Origin: Isoetes taiwanensis | Lineage: Eukaryota; Streptophyta; Lycopodiopsida; Isoetales; Isoetaceae | Length of the DNA stretch: 64,000 nucleotides | Reading direction: 5' to 3' | NCBI GenBank assembly: GCA_021234155.1 | Contig: JAJEKV010000811.1 | Span: 22,600 to 86,599, forward strand | Shown here: positions 43,566 through 54,400 of the stretch, piece after piece | Layout: each line of letters begins with the position of its first letter | Numbering within the stretch: position 1 is the first letter of the stretch | Made by a program: the position numbers and the translations under genes | The notes under the pieces: model-generated | What the model was told of the DNA's origin: nothing | The model's database searches: none | What the model saw: the letters and a program-made list of their open reading frames with translations, nothing else

Positions 43566-43900
43566 CATCATCCAATTAAATTGGGATTATGTCAACTCCA
43601 AAATCACGCCAACCTGCTGTTGTCTTCTAGGGGGTTTTTGTTTTTTTTTTATCTTTTTTTCTGGAATTCAAAAATAACATAAGGTTGCGATTCATGTGTG
43701 ACGTTTCATATGCGAATTGAAATATGCAAAAATGAAGAGCAAGTTGCTAACATAGATGAGACCAAAATTGAAGAGCATTTAGATGATAATATTAGGCTTG
43801 ATAATAACACATTGCATTATTTGCGAGGCAATTCCGAACTCGAAATTATCGATACATGGCACAAATATCATACAAAAATATCATATATTCCAATAAAACA

Positions 43901-44520
43901 TTAAGGGATCAATCCATGTTTTTCCACGTATTTAACAATGTGTGGTTCCATGTCAGCCGTTCTATCCAGTTCTGGATATGAATCTAACACTTCACCCACC
44001 GTCATCCCCATAGCCAAATTATGCATAATAGACACAAACTTCACCAGAAAATCATCATGCCGTAAAGTTTTTGGATCGTAAGATGGTGGATTCAGGGCTT
44101 TGTGTTTGATTGTAGAAGCATTTGAGAGCATCATCATCCACTATGATTATATCATCCTTATTCTCGATACCAAGTTAGTCCATCATCATGTTACTCAAGT
44201 GTTTGATGAAGATAGGCTTGCTGTTGGATCCTTGGGATTAGTGAACTTCACATTTGTTACGATCCCAAAAGGTCAACCAATGTCACGCATTTCCCCAGTG
44301 CCTCCAAAGTATCCTTGATGTTCCTTAGTTCCATGGATGACCAAATACCAACTTCGAAATAACCTGAATGCCTCATCTAGCATCTCCCTTCAAGTGAGGG
44401 GCGGATAGATCCACTTGGTGTTTGATTCTCTTGGTGTCGATGGCCCGATCTCTAGCCACTTTATTTTTGGGAAAAGTCTTGCAAAGGATTCCGTTTAGGT
44501 CGAACACCACAACCTTCTTA
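43901..44520 (-). other. NIF/FCP1-like HAD phosphatase domain, second instance
   Basis: Motif I is VVVFDLNGIL, again the DxNG form. VGIWSS is motif II-like, KPIFIKHL carries the expected lysine, and IIIVDDD is motif IV. The order and spacing match the plant NIF-type family. It is too diverged from the domain at 12424-12966 to be a recent copy of it: apart from the motifs, few residues agree. Confidence 0.75.
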
Positions 44521-46844
44521 GAAACGCAATGGAAGCTGAAACATCAAACATGTATGCGGTGAGCAAGATCACGATAACACTAACAATACAAACGCACCAA
44601 AGCGTGATTTGAGATAGTCAACCAAATCGCTTTCGGTGATTTAGTTTGACAACGAAAAATAATCAAAGCTGCCTTTGGCGTTTTAATTCAAAGGTAATAC
44701 AAATTAAATCACGCGGCGTGGCGCGATTTTCGCGGATGCAGCCATACCTATCATCTTCGGTTTATTTGTAAAATTATGCGTCATTCTCCCCTTAGCCACC
44801 CTTAATCATTAGGTGCTCTTTCTTTGTTAGAATTGTTATTTTCTATTAGTTCATTTGCGTCCTTCACTGGCTGACATTATTTTACTATTGATTTGGCAAA
44901 CTGTGAATCACTAAATTCGCCTTGGTTGCCTTCATTTTGGTTACCACGTCCAATTAGTTCATTGTTAACTTTGTGAATCTCTCTGTTGTTGCTTGCATCA
45001 CCCACGAAGGAAAGCATAGATATTCCCCAAGTTCGCCTTCATCCGTTACTTTGTGCAGCCAATTTAGCAGACTATTTGTTCATTGCTCTCCTTTGGGGCT
45101 GCGGATTACTAGTTCCCTCACGAGAACCATCGTCCACTTTCGAATTGGACAAGTCTGAGACTTTTGATTGGTGATGATTTCAGGTTGCCATAAGGGCCTT
45201 TAGGAGATTTGGCAAGCACATGCATGAGGAATGGTTCAAGAAAGTCTTTGGCACGCTCATCACTCCACAAAGCAGTTGACATCTTCTAACACCCATAAGA
45301 GCCTCTCGGGCAATATAACCTCAACATGAAGCTCCAAGCGAGTTGTATCAATTGGAGCAAATGCCTCGACGAGGTAAGCAGCCATAGTGGGGAAATCCAT
45401 TTTTTATTTAAGGGGCCCTTCTCCTTAGTTTGTAGCTCGTACTTGATTTCCCCCTTAGAGGAGGGTCCCGATCCTCATCCTCTTCCTCACTCATCCTTTC
45501 TGATCGATCCTGATCCGTATGATAGAATATAGTTCTTAAGTCGGATCATCTAGAAGAAAACATTCCCATTGATTATTGTCACCCTTGGCCTTAGCAATAT
45601 CATATTCTCGTCCGACAAAGATGGCTATCATAATAAAGATCACATGTGCCATCTTCCGCTCGTTCGCGAGCTCATTATCTTTAACATCATATATTAGGCA
45701 TCCTCCCTAATAACTTTGACGACTCCGGATCATGAGCGCCGGATAGTGCATGCGATGTGACTCACACGAAGGACAAACGATGACAATAGTAAAGGACCTC
45801 TCGGTTGTCAATCCTATATGGTGGTAAAAGAAGGCTGCTGTAGTCCTTCGGGTTCATGCCCATATCTCCTCTCCCACCCCTGCTGTCCAACACAAAAGAA
45901 TGATATATTTTTTTAAGGCAACTGTTGATTCGGCAAGAGACCTTTGTACCCAATGGAGTGAATCTTGGGCGGTGTCTTCTTCTCCGGTAATCTTCTTCAC
46001 AAGGGCCACTTTTCTTCTCAACTCGTAGCCAATACCTTAGGGGTAGAGTCTCCTTATGTTTTGTATTTTTAGCCTTCCAGTTCTTTAGGAAGTCCTTTGA
46101 CCAGAATACAAACTTCTTGATGTCATCATTCTTGACCTTGTATTTGTCCGGCAATCCAATTTCAGATAATGCCACATCCCCTATAGCCTTTGTAACTCAG
46201 CTCCCTCTGATGACTTCATTATCACGTGACATCCTTCACATGGCTGCAGCACTCAGCGAAGGACATCCTATCCTTAGTGAAAGCACTCTTCTTGTATAAG
46301 ACTTCCTTCTTTAAGCAGCGGTCTAAAACCCAAATGGTCTCATGCGTCGTCTAGCCCCCGAGTCTTTCTCATCTCTGTCGCATTCAAGTCAAAGATGCTT
46401 ACATCAGCGGGAGGCACCCTACCCATAGTATCTGGCGGCTTCCCTTGTGCATAAAGCGTCCCGAATTCATTCCACTTTTGCCATCTTTGCATCCTTACAA
46501 AACACAATCTTATACAGTGCGTTGGGCCGACACGCTAGATGAGCTTTGGAAAGGATCTGCAATGTCATCACCACCTTTTTTCTTTGATTTTCTTGCGGTT
46601 TTCTTCTTCTCTGTATAATTGTGCTGCGGCGAGTCCGCTCCAGCGGCTTGAAAGCCTCGGACTTTGACCATACATGCGGTGGGTAATGGACAGCCATATT
46701 CCACCCATCGTTGTGGCGGGCGTGGGCGCATTGCTCCGCGTATGGGCTGCCAAAAGTACAGGCATTGAATCGATGATTAGAAGACAAAAAACACGCCGGA
46801 GCGATTTCAATAGAAAAGATCAACCTCAAAGCACGGCATAAAAT

Positions 46845-47110
46845 GAATAAAAACCAATGCAATTCAGCGAGGCGTGCTGCCGAATCGGTTGAATTCGCGG
46901 CTAGGCGTGCTGATCGGTTGAATTCACGCCAGCGTGATTTCAAAATGAAACAAATCCGTCGGCGTGCTTTCAAATCAAATCAATTCACGCCAGGCGTGCT
47001 TTTAACATTTCACGCCTGGCGTGAATTGGTTTGATTTGGCTGCGCTGGCGATTTGGTTTCATTTGAAATCCGCCTCGCGGAATTGGTTTCATTTGAATGA
47101 ATGCCCGGCA
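46845..47110. repeat. Long imperfect inverted repeat in an intron
   Basis: The centre is a perfect 18-bp hairpin, arms 46981-46998 and 47011-47028 (CAATTCACGCCAGGCGTG) with a 12-base loop. The flanks continue as imperfect inverted repeats built from AAATGAAAC, AAATCAAA and GGCGTG words for about 100 bases each way. Confidence 0.85.
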
Positions 47111-48337
47111 TGAATATTAAAGTGCTAACATCCTAATGCGGGTCAATTACCTTTTGTATAGAAATGTCTTCCCCATTTCATTCAAAGTTGCACTAATCTC
47201 GGTAAATCTGCGGGGTGAAGTATTGCCATCCAAAGGCGACACCTCCTATATGCATAGTGATTGTAGAACATGGTTTGGCACTTGTTTGTTTTGCCTACGA
47301 TGAGGGCCTTTTTGTGCCTCGATTGGAATTTGCCCGTCGATGATGGCCAATTTAATATCATCATTTAATAATAGCTCCTCGACATTCGTCCATACTGCCA
47401 GGCTTGTTGAGATCATATCCCAAGGTAACACATCCGGCGGCATAGGCATTTGACACGGATTACTAATCATGCTCGAACAATCTCCATGGCATGTCTTTGG
47501 ATCATATCTTACGCTAACATAAATGGAGCTTGGTGAACGGATGAGGGACTTCACATGGATCATAAAACTTTCCTTAAGACCCAATGGATAATGGTCGGCG
47601 TACTTATTGACTTGTTCATGGCCTCTAGGCTGCGCCACCTGTCGCTTCATTCTCAAAAGCGAAGCCTCCATGCAGCCGACAGCTGCGGGGTTGAACATCC
47701 TTCCCTAGATCTAGGACCCTCTAGAAGCTTTCAAAGTCGGCTAATTCCTAGCTTGGCTGCAAATAGTGACTTGGTGTGGGTTTAGTGAACATGCCTCTAC
47801 GCATTGTAACCCCTTGGCAAATAGATATTGGCGTAAGCGCTACATTGGTTGGTCAACCATACTTAAAACATGTCTCACCGTTCACATCTGTCTTCATGAG
47901 CGTATCCTTGTATCTGTTGTAGCTCTCACAGTTGAGTAAGTCCGAGCAAATCTTTCTTTTGCTTATGTGTAATCTCAAGAGCAATTTGCGGTTGGTGTCA
48001 TCCTCTTCCTCACAAGGGATTAGGATCCCTTGTTTGGTCATCTTAATGCGCTTCCTTTTTCCTCGAAGAGAGTTAAGTCGAGATTGCCATTTGTCTTGGC
48101 AAGGTCAACGTACCACTCGGCACCCTCGTCCATTTCCTCTTCAGGGCAGGCAGGGTCAGTGGTTGCTATAAGAATCGGCCCTTCATCATCTAAGGTGAGA
48201 TCATATGGTACTGCATCTGGGTCGTCTACCCTTGCTTTCTTGGCAGGAATAGAACCCGAATTATTAGTGGTTTTCTTCCTCTTGGGCACTGCAAAAGAAG
48301 ATGAACATTTTTTAGAGTACTTTTCAGAACAAGAGAT

Positions 48338-48388
48338 CACGCTTGGCGTGCATTTAAACCTAAATTAGTACAATTCACGCTTGGCGTG
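48338..48388. repeat. Paired CACGCTTGGCGTG motifs in intron 1
   Basis: CACGCTTGGCGTG occurs at 48338-48350 and 48376-48388. It is a one- or two-base variant of the hairpin core at 46981-47028. Related GGCGTG words also lie in the intron before the phosphatase exon (44570-44745). Confidence 0.85.
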
Positions 48389-48739
48389 TTGGTAGCTCCT
48401 ATTATTGAGCATGCTAAATTAGTTTGCATCCACATTTTAAGCTACATACCCTTTATGAATCCATATTTCACACTATTTAACCTCATTGAACATTGCTATC
48501 TCCAACTGTCTAACACTGCTATATTCTATAAAACAGAGCAAAATTATGTTCTACAAAATGGACAATCAGAGCATTAACTGATGGTAATACTTAAAATTCA
48601 TGCAAAGCATAATAACTCAAACTCATGCAAAGCATATTAGCGAGAAGGCAAGGAAATATCTCAAATTCATGCAAGCATAATACACTGTATTATGCGGTGT
48701 ATTGATACGGGCAAATTGAATACCTTGAATAGGGTTCAT

Positions 48740-49325
48740 TGTGCGTGTATGGTATTACGATCAACGTCCTGCGAAACTTGAGAAGTGCGGGTTTTGAGAT
48801 TCCTCTTCCACCGCTTCCTCCTTGCCCGTCCCGCCTCAACCTCGATTCGTTTTAGAATACATCTCCGAGTCGCCTAGTAACAGAGTCCGGTTATTTCGGA
48901 TCTGGCACTTCATTTTGCTTTCAAGAAATAGCTTTTGCTACCCATGTCTGAGAAATAGCGTTTTCTACGCACGAGAGAAATTTGAATTTCAAAGAAAACA
49001 CAAAAATGGTTTCAAATATTCTTGACACAACAAATAATAATGGAAGACCCGTCCATTGACTTCTTTCATTAAGTTTTAAAACCAATCTACCCAAAATGTA
49101 TCCCGCCAAATTTATCCCGGGCCAAAATGTAATTACCTAAGCTTTCTTGTAGCTTCGAATTTTTCAGGCCTATGCGTTTCCATAGCGCCCTGTGATTTCG
49201 AGAACTCAATCGGCTTCTCAAGAATGGCTCTGTAATTACGGTAAGCATCTCATTCCTATAGCTTGTACAATAATTTCAATAAAGGTGCACGAATAGGCAA
49301 TTGTATGCGGTGTCCACAGCGGGGA
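48740..49325. other. Upstream flank of the phosphatase-domain gene
   Basis: Should contain its minus-strand promoter. No clear TATA box was identified and no other gene was seen. Confidence 0.3.
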
Positions 49326-49334
49326 GAAAGGTCA

Positions 49335-49545
49335 TTTAGCGGCGTCTATAGCGGCGTCTAGGTCACGCGTCTATGACGCGTCGGCGGCGTGACCACGGGC
49401 GTGACCACGACGTCATTGCCGGACATATCGCATGCGACGTCGTCGCATCGCGGCGTCGTCATCGCGGCGTCGGCAGGCGTGACGGGCGTGACGCGTGACT
49501 CGGGCGTCGCATCGTGGCGTGGCGTCCGCGTCGCGACGTGGTGTC
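49335..49545. repeat. CGTC/GGCGTG-rich block
   Basis: Very GC-rich and CpG-dense. Built from GCGGCGTC, GGCGTGAC, GACGTCGTCG and GCATGCGACGTCG, ending at an A-rich run (49548-49575). It looks like a subterminal repeat region of a DNA transposon; no TIR pair was proven. Confidence 0.6.
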
Positions 49546-49575
49546 TAAAAAAAAAAATAAAAAATAATAAAAAAA

Positions 49576-50265
49576 GGAAAGAATTTTAATAGTTAATTAC
49601 AATATCATATACAAAGAGGCAAGAGGCGGTAGTGGCTATCTTTACGTGTTCCCTGTTAGGGGAAAACCCGTATAGTCAATTCTATAACAATACGACCAAT
49701 ATTAGACAATGACATTGAAAGTTAACGTGAACTAAGAGTTTATAGCACTTACGAATCTATGTGTAAAAGCCTTTTTATTTGGAACCCAAGTGAGATGGAA
49801 TTCGTTTGCTTGAAGTTGCCTTGGCGGTCAGGTGAGGCGATTTTTTCTTGGAATCCTTTGCGCGTTCGAAAAGTGATCGATTCCGCAAAGGAATACAACA
49901 TGACAAGTTAAATGTCTTATTTGAATTGAGCGAATGGCAACAAATAACAAATACCTTGATATCTTCCTTATAGGCAGATTAAGTGGTTTAGGGACCTTTG
50001 ACCAATCGCCTCCCAATTTTTTGGCATTCGACTTCAATTTTGCAATCACTCTTTGCCTTTTCTATAAATCGATAGATTAACACAAAACAAAAGAATAAAA
50101 ATAAGACTATGACTAGGTCATGTACCTTCTTTTTAAGCAGCTCCCCCATCATCGAAATGAGCCCCTTCCAAATCGGATTAGTGGGATTAAAAGCTAGAGT
50201 TGGCTAACATACAGCTTTAGGGTTATAAGCTAGATTTGGCCACCTCTACCTAAGAATTACAAGAA
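49576..50265. other. Spacer, no gene seen
   Basis: No supported coding region or RNA gene. Confidence 0.35.
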
Positions 50266-50572
50266 AAGTCGAGCTTGGACCCGAACACACAGGTCGTCTC
50301 CACTCGTAGTGGAGCCTACCGTTGCCCTTGAACAAGCCACTACAATTTTATTTTAAACCTAAAAATAACAAGTGGTCGTGGACTTGAACCCAGTGCGTGG
50401 CCCTCTCCACTCTAGGGTGGAGCCAGTCACCGCCCCCTTGAACAAGCCACTCCTTAACCTAGGAAAAATATATGGTCGTAGTGAAGTGGACTTGAACCAG
50501 GGTACATGGTCCTCCGACTCTAGGTGGAGCCGACCGGCCCTTGAACAACCACTCCATCAATTTTTTTAACCT
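50266..50572 (-). repeat. Three tandem units of about 100 bp with tRNA B-box-like motif
   Basis: Copies start near 50266, 50361 and 50461. Each has, on the minus strand, TTGTTCAAGGG, a CTCCAC...GTGGAG hairpin and a GGTTCAAGTCCAC motif like the T-arm/B box of tRNA genes. The T-stem does not pair well, so these are not intact tRNA genes. They may be tRNA-derived short interspersed elements. Confidence 0.6.
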
Positions 50573-50694
50573 ACTTAAAATTATAAAAATAAAATGCAAG
50601 TGCGATCAACTTACCAAAAGAAGGACGTGTGTAACAAGATCCTGACGGGTCCAAATCGAAATAGAAAGCAACAAAGAGTTAGAAGAATAAGAAC

Positions 50695-51030
50695 AACGAA
50701 AAAAAAGATCGAAGAAGAAAAAAAAAAAAAAAAAAAAAAAAAATAAAAAAATATTAAAAAAAAAAAAAAAAAAAAAATGAATGAATCAAAGAAGAAGAGA
50801 AGGGTGGGAGAAAGAAGAGAAGGGGAAAGAGGAGAAAAAATAAATTAGGGGAAGAAAGAGAAGAATGGAAGAAATAAGAGAATGAAATGGAAGAAGATAG
50901 AAGAATGGAAGAATGGAAGAGTGAAATGAGGGAAGAATCGAAGAAAGAAATGAGGAAAGAAGGAAAAAGAAGAAGAATGAAGAAACAAGAAGAAGAAAAA
51001 GAAGGAAAGAGATAGAAAAAAAATTTGGGA
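50695..51030. repeat. A-rich run and long purine tract
   Basis: Nearly pure A from 50718 to 50777, then about 250 bases of G/A with few pyrimidines (GAAGAA, GGAAGAATGG repeats). Confidence 0.95.
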
Positions 51031-51224
51031 AATCTACACTAAATCATTCAATCCAAAAACCATTCAATCCAAAAACCATGATCTACTTAACCTTAAAAGA
51101 TTTTGCAAGTCGTTCAAAAATTTTATGGCGCTGTATGTTGGGAAGATCGCCCAAAAATAGTCGATAGAAGGAAGCCTAGGAATGGTCGGGAAAAGACGGC
51201 CAGCGGGGTCGTAAAAACACCATT

Positions 51225-51328
51225 CGTCGCATGCGGCGTCGCGTTCTCGCGCATCTTTCGACGTAATTTGCAAAATCGTATATACGATTTCAAAAATCAG
51301 ATATCTGATTTAACGTCGCATGCGGCGT
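51225..51328. repeat. Twin 18-bp palindromes between 15-bp direct repeats
   Basis: AAATCGTATATACGATTT (51273-51290) and AAATCAGATATCTGATTT (51294-51311) are each perfect palindromes separated by 3 bases. Both sides carry CGTCGCATGCGGCGT (51225-51239, 51314-51328). TAGCGGCGTCTA at 51349-51360 also occurs in the block at 49335. Confidence 0.9.
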
Positions 51329-51430
51329 GTCCCCGTTTATATTTTGTTATAGCGGCGTCTAACACTTTTAATTTTTGGTGTCTTTTTTCATCGATGGTCA
51401 TGAAAGTTTGTTCTTATGCTAATTTGGACA

Positions 51431-54400
51431 TTCAGAGCCATATATCGATCAAAATCGCATTTAGGATTTAACCAATCTTCTATTGCTACTACTTACGAAT
51501 GTAGCGGGATGTTTGAGCCTGGGGTGGCCCGGTTTGATAAGTTCTCTCGGGCGGATGTTGGATTTTTGGCCCTTATCGAATGAGGGGCCCTTGAACGAAG
51601 GATTCATCCCGTCCCGGATAGGGGCAAGAGATCGGGAGTGTGGTCTTTAGCGTCGCCCCCGGGGCGTGCGAGGAAAGGCTACCTTGGGGAAACTTTTGGG
51701 GCTCGCCTCTTGGGGTTCGGACTCTCCCCTCTAATGAGACGGCCTTGCAAGGTCTGGCCTTGTTTGGGCAAGTGTGCCGGCTTCGGCTGCCCAACAACTT
51801 GTTTTGCCGGACCGTTCTAATGCAAACACTTTGATCTAAACCTTGTCGGGAAATTTTGCAAACTGGCTGTATGTTGGCGATGACTTAGGAAGCCTGCTGA
51901 CAAAAATCAGAATTTAATTCCATTACTATGCATTAATTACGAATTTATGAATGTCTTGCTTCTTGCAAAAGCTGCCCTTTACTTCTAAGCGCCACAACGG
52001 GGAGTACGGATCAAACTCCATTCCGTCAGTTCCCCTTGCTTGGCGCGTTCTCAACTGCATCTTATCGGCCAAGTCCCAAGTGCAAAAGACCAAAACTTCG
52101 GCACCCAAAGCGCCAAACCCTGCTAGAACACGGCAACTCATAGGGTTTTACGTTTGGGGCTCTATCCTTGTCGGTCGACTAGGACCTTTGCGGAGTGTCT
52201 TGGCGTAGAGGGTGGTGTTGGCGCGACACCCGGACCCCTAAAAACCACCTGGAGGCGGCTTGCCCCAAAGTCCTCTCCGAAGGCCCAGCGGCGGACGGGC
52301 AACTTCCCTCTCAGGAATCGTGATTCGGCTACGCCAATGGACTCGAATTTCGACATCATTCACGGGGGACCAAGTTTCGTGGCGAGGAAGACCACCCTTC
52401 TGAGGCGTCAAACTATCTCATGTCCAACACACTTTCGTAGTCAATTGGGCCTAGGGGGGGGCATTTAATATTGCAGCGTGGGGGCGTAAGTGTTTCTTTC
52501 TTTTTGCAAAACTGGCCGTGCAACTTGGTCTCTAGGGTAATTTCGGCCTCCCGGACGATGTGGCGAAGTCGAATCGCCATTCAGGAGCCTCCACAATGTC
52601 CGACGACAAAACACTTTGGTTTCTACACCGGTCGAAGGACCTTCGCGGTTTGATAAGTTCTCGGGGCCGGATGTTGGATTTTTGGACCTTATCGAGGCAG
52701 GGCCCTTGAACGAAGGATTCAGCGGTGGGATAGGGCAAGATCGGGAGTGTGGTCTTTTAGCGTCGGCCCCGAGGCGCTGCACAGGAAAGGCTGCCTCGAA
52801 ACTTTTTGGGGCTCGCCTCTTGGGGTTAGGACTCTCCCCTCTAATGAGGCGGCCTTGCAAAGGTCCTGGCCTTGTTTGACTTGGGCAAGTGTGCCATTTC
52901 GGTGCCCAACAACAGGCTGCCGGACCATTCTAATGCAAACACTTTGATCTAAACCTTGTCCAGGAAATTTTGGCTGGCCTGTATGTTGGCGATGACTTAG
53001 GAAGCCTGTGACAAAAAATCAGAATTTAATTCCGTTACTATGCATTAATTACGAATTTATGAATGTCTTGCTACTTGCAAAAGCGCCCTTTACTTCTAAG
53101 CGCCACAACGGGAGGGTGCGGATCCAAACTCCATTCCGTCGGTTCCCTTTTTGGCGTTCTCAATTGCATCTTATCGGCCAAGTCCCAAGTGCAAAAGACC
53201 AAAACTTCGGCACCCAAAATGCAAAACCTCTACTAGACCACGGCAACTCATAGGGTTTACGTTTGAGGCTCTATCCTTGTCGGATTCAACTAGGACCTTG
53301 CACCCGTGTCTTGGCGTAGAGGGTGGTGTTGGCGCCGAGCACGGACCCTAAAAACCACACAGGCGACTTGCCCCAAAAGTCCTCTCCGAAGGCCTGGCGA
53401 CGGACGGGCAACTTCCCTCTCGGGAATCGTGATTGCTCTCGCCAATGGACTCGGAACGTCGCATTGTCCTGGGGACCAAGTTTCGTGGCCAGAAGACCAC
53501 CCCTTCTCAAGGAAGCGTCAAACTATCTCATATCCAACACACTCGTAGTCAATTGGCCTTGGAGGTGGTTGTCGAATCTTTAGCGTGGGCGTAAGTGTTT
53601 CTTTCTTTTGCAAAAACCGACTGGTGAAACTTGGTCTCTAGGGTAATTTCGGCCTCCGGACGATGTGAAGTCGAATCGCCATTAAAGACCTCCCAATGTC
53701 AGAACGACAAAACACTTTGGTTTCTACACGGTCGACCCGGGGGCGCCAGCGATTTGATAAGTTCTCGGGGCCGGATGTTGGATTTTTTGGACCTTATCGA
53801 GCCAGGGCCCTTGAGCGAAGGATTCAGCGGTCGGATAGGGAGCCAGAGATCAGGAGTGTGGTCTTTAGCGCACCCCCCGGTGTTGGCTACCGAGGAAAGG
53901 CGCCTCGGAAACTTTTGGGGCTCGCCTCTTGGGGTTCGGACTCTCCCCTCTAATGAGGCTGGCCTTGCAAGGTCCACGGCCTTGTTTGACTTGGGCAAGT
54001 GTGCCATTTCGGCGGCTTTTAACAATTTTGGGACCGTTCTAATGCAAACACTTTGCTAAACCGGGGGTTCTAATGCAAAACACTTTGATCTAAACCTTGT
54101 CAATTTTACAAAAACTGGCGCGAGCCATATATCGATCAAAATCATTCAGGTCAGGACATTCCAGAGCCATATAAGTCAAAATGCATTCGGTTTAACCAAT
54201 CTTCTATTGCTACTACTACGAATGTAAGCGGGATATTTGAGCACTGGGGTGGCGGTTTGATAAGTTCTCGGACGGATGTTGGATTTTTTTTTCGAGCGAG
54301 GGGGCCCTTGAGCGAAGGATTCTGGTGGGATATCTCATGTCCAGCGATATCGGGGTGTGTGGTCTTTAGCGTCGCGCCCCAAAGGACTTAGGAAAGGCTA

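Larger units (their letters stand above)
43901..48739 (-). pseudogene. Nuclear-type protein with C-terminal NIF/HAD phosphatase domain, decayed
   Basis: Exon 1 (48739-48724) is ATG AAC CCT ATT CAA G with a GT donor. Exon 2 begins at 48288 after TCTTCTTTTGCAG and continues in phase as VPKRKKTTNNSGSIPAKKAR, a nuclear-localisation-like start, then an acidic stretch. Later exon-like parts include MTKQGILIPCEEEDD, SDLLNCESYNRYKD, SLIRSPSSIYVSVRYDPKTC (about 47520), FTEISATLNEMGKTFLY (47160), DDIKKFVFWSKDFLKNWKAK (46130) and a last exon from about 44520. That exon encodes KKVVVFDLNGILCKTFPK, then GYFEVGIWSSMEL, FWDRNKC, KPIFIKHLSNM and IIIVDDDALKCF, ending VEKHGLIP. Frameshifts near 48050, 47790, 44360 and 44260 show decay. 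No transposase was seen next to it. Confidence 0.65.

Noticed and set aside
49389-49589. A 66-codon frame in the CGTC-rich block.
   Set aside because: It is a translation of short CpG-rich repeats with no protein-like composition.
50266-50572. True tRNA genes.
   Set aside because: Only a B-box-like motif is present; T-stem and acceptor pairing fail.
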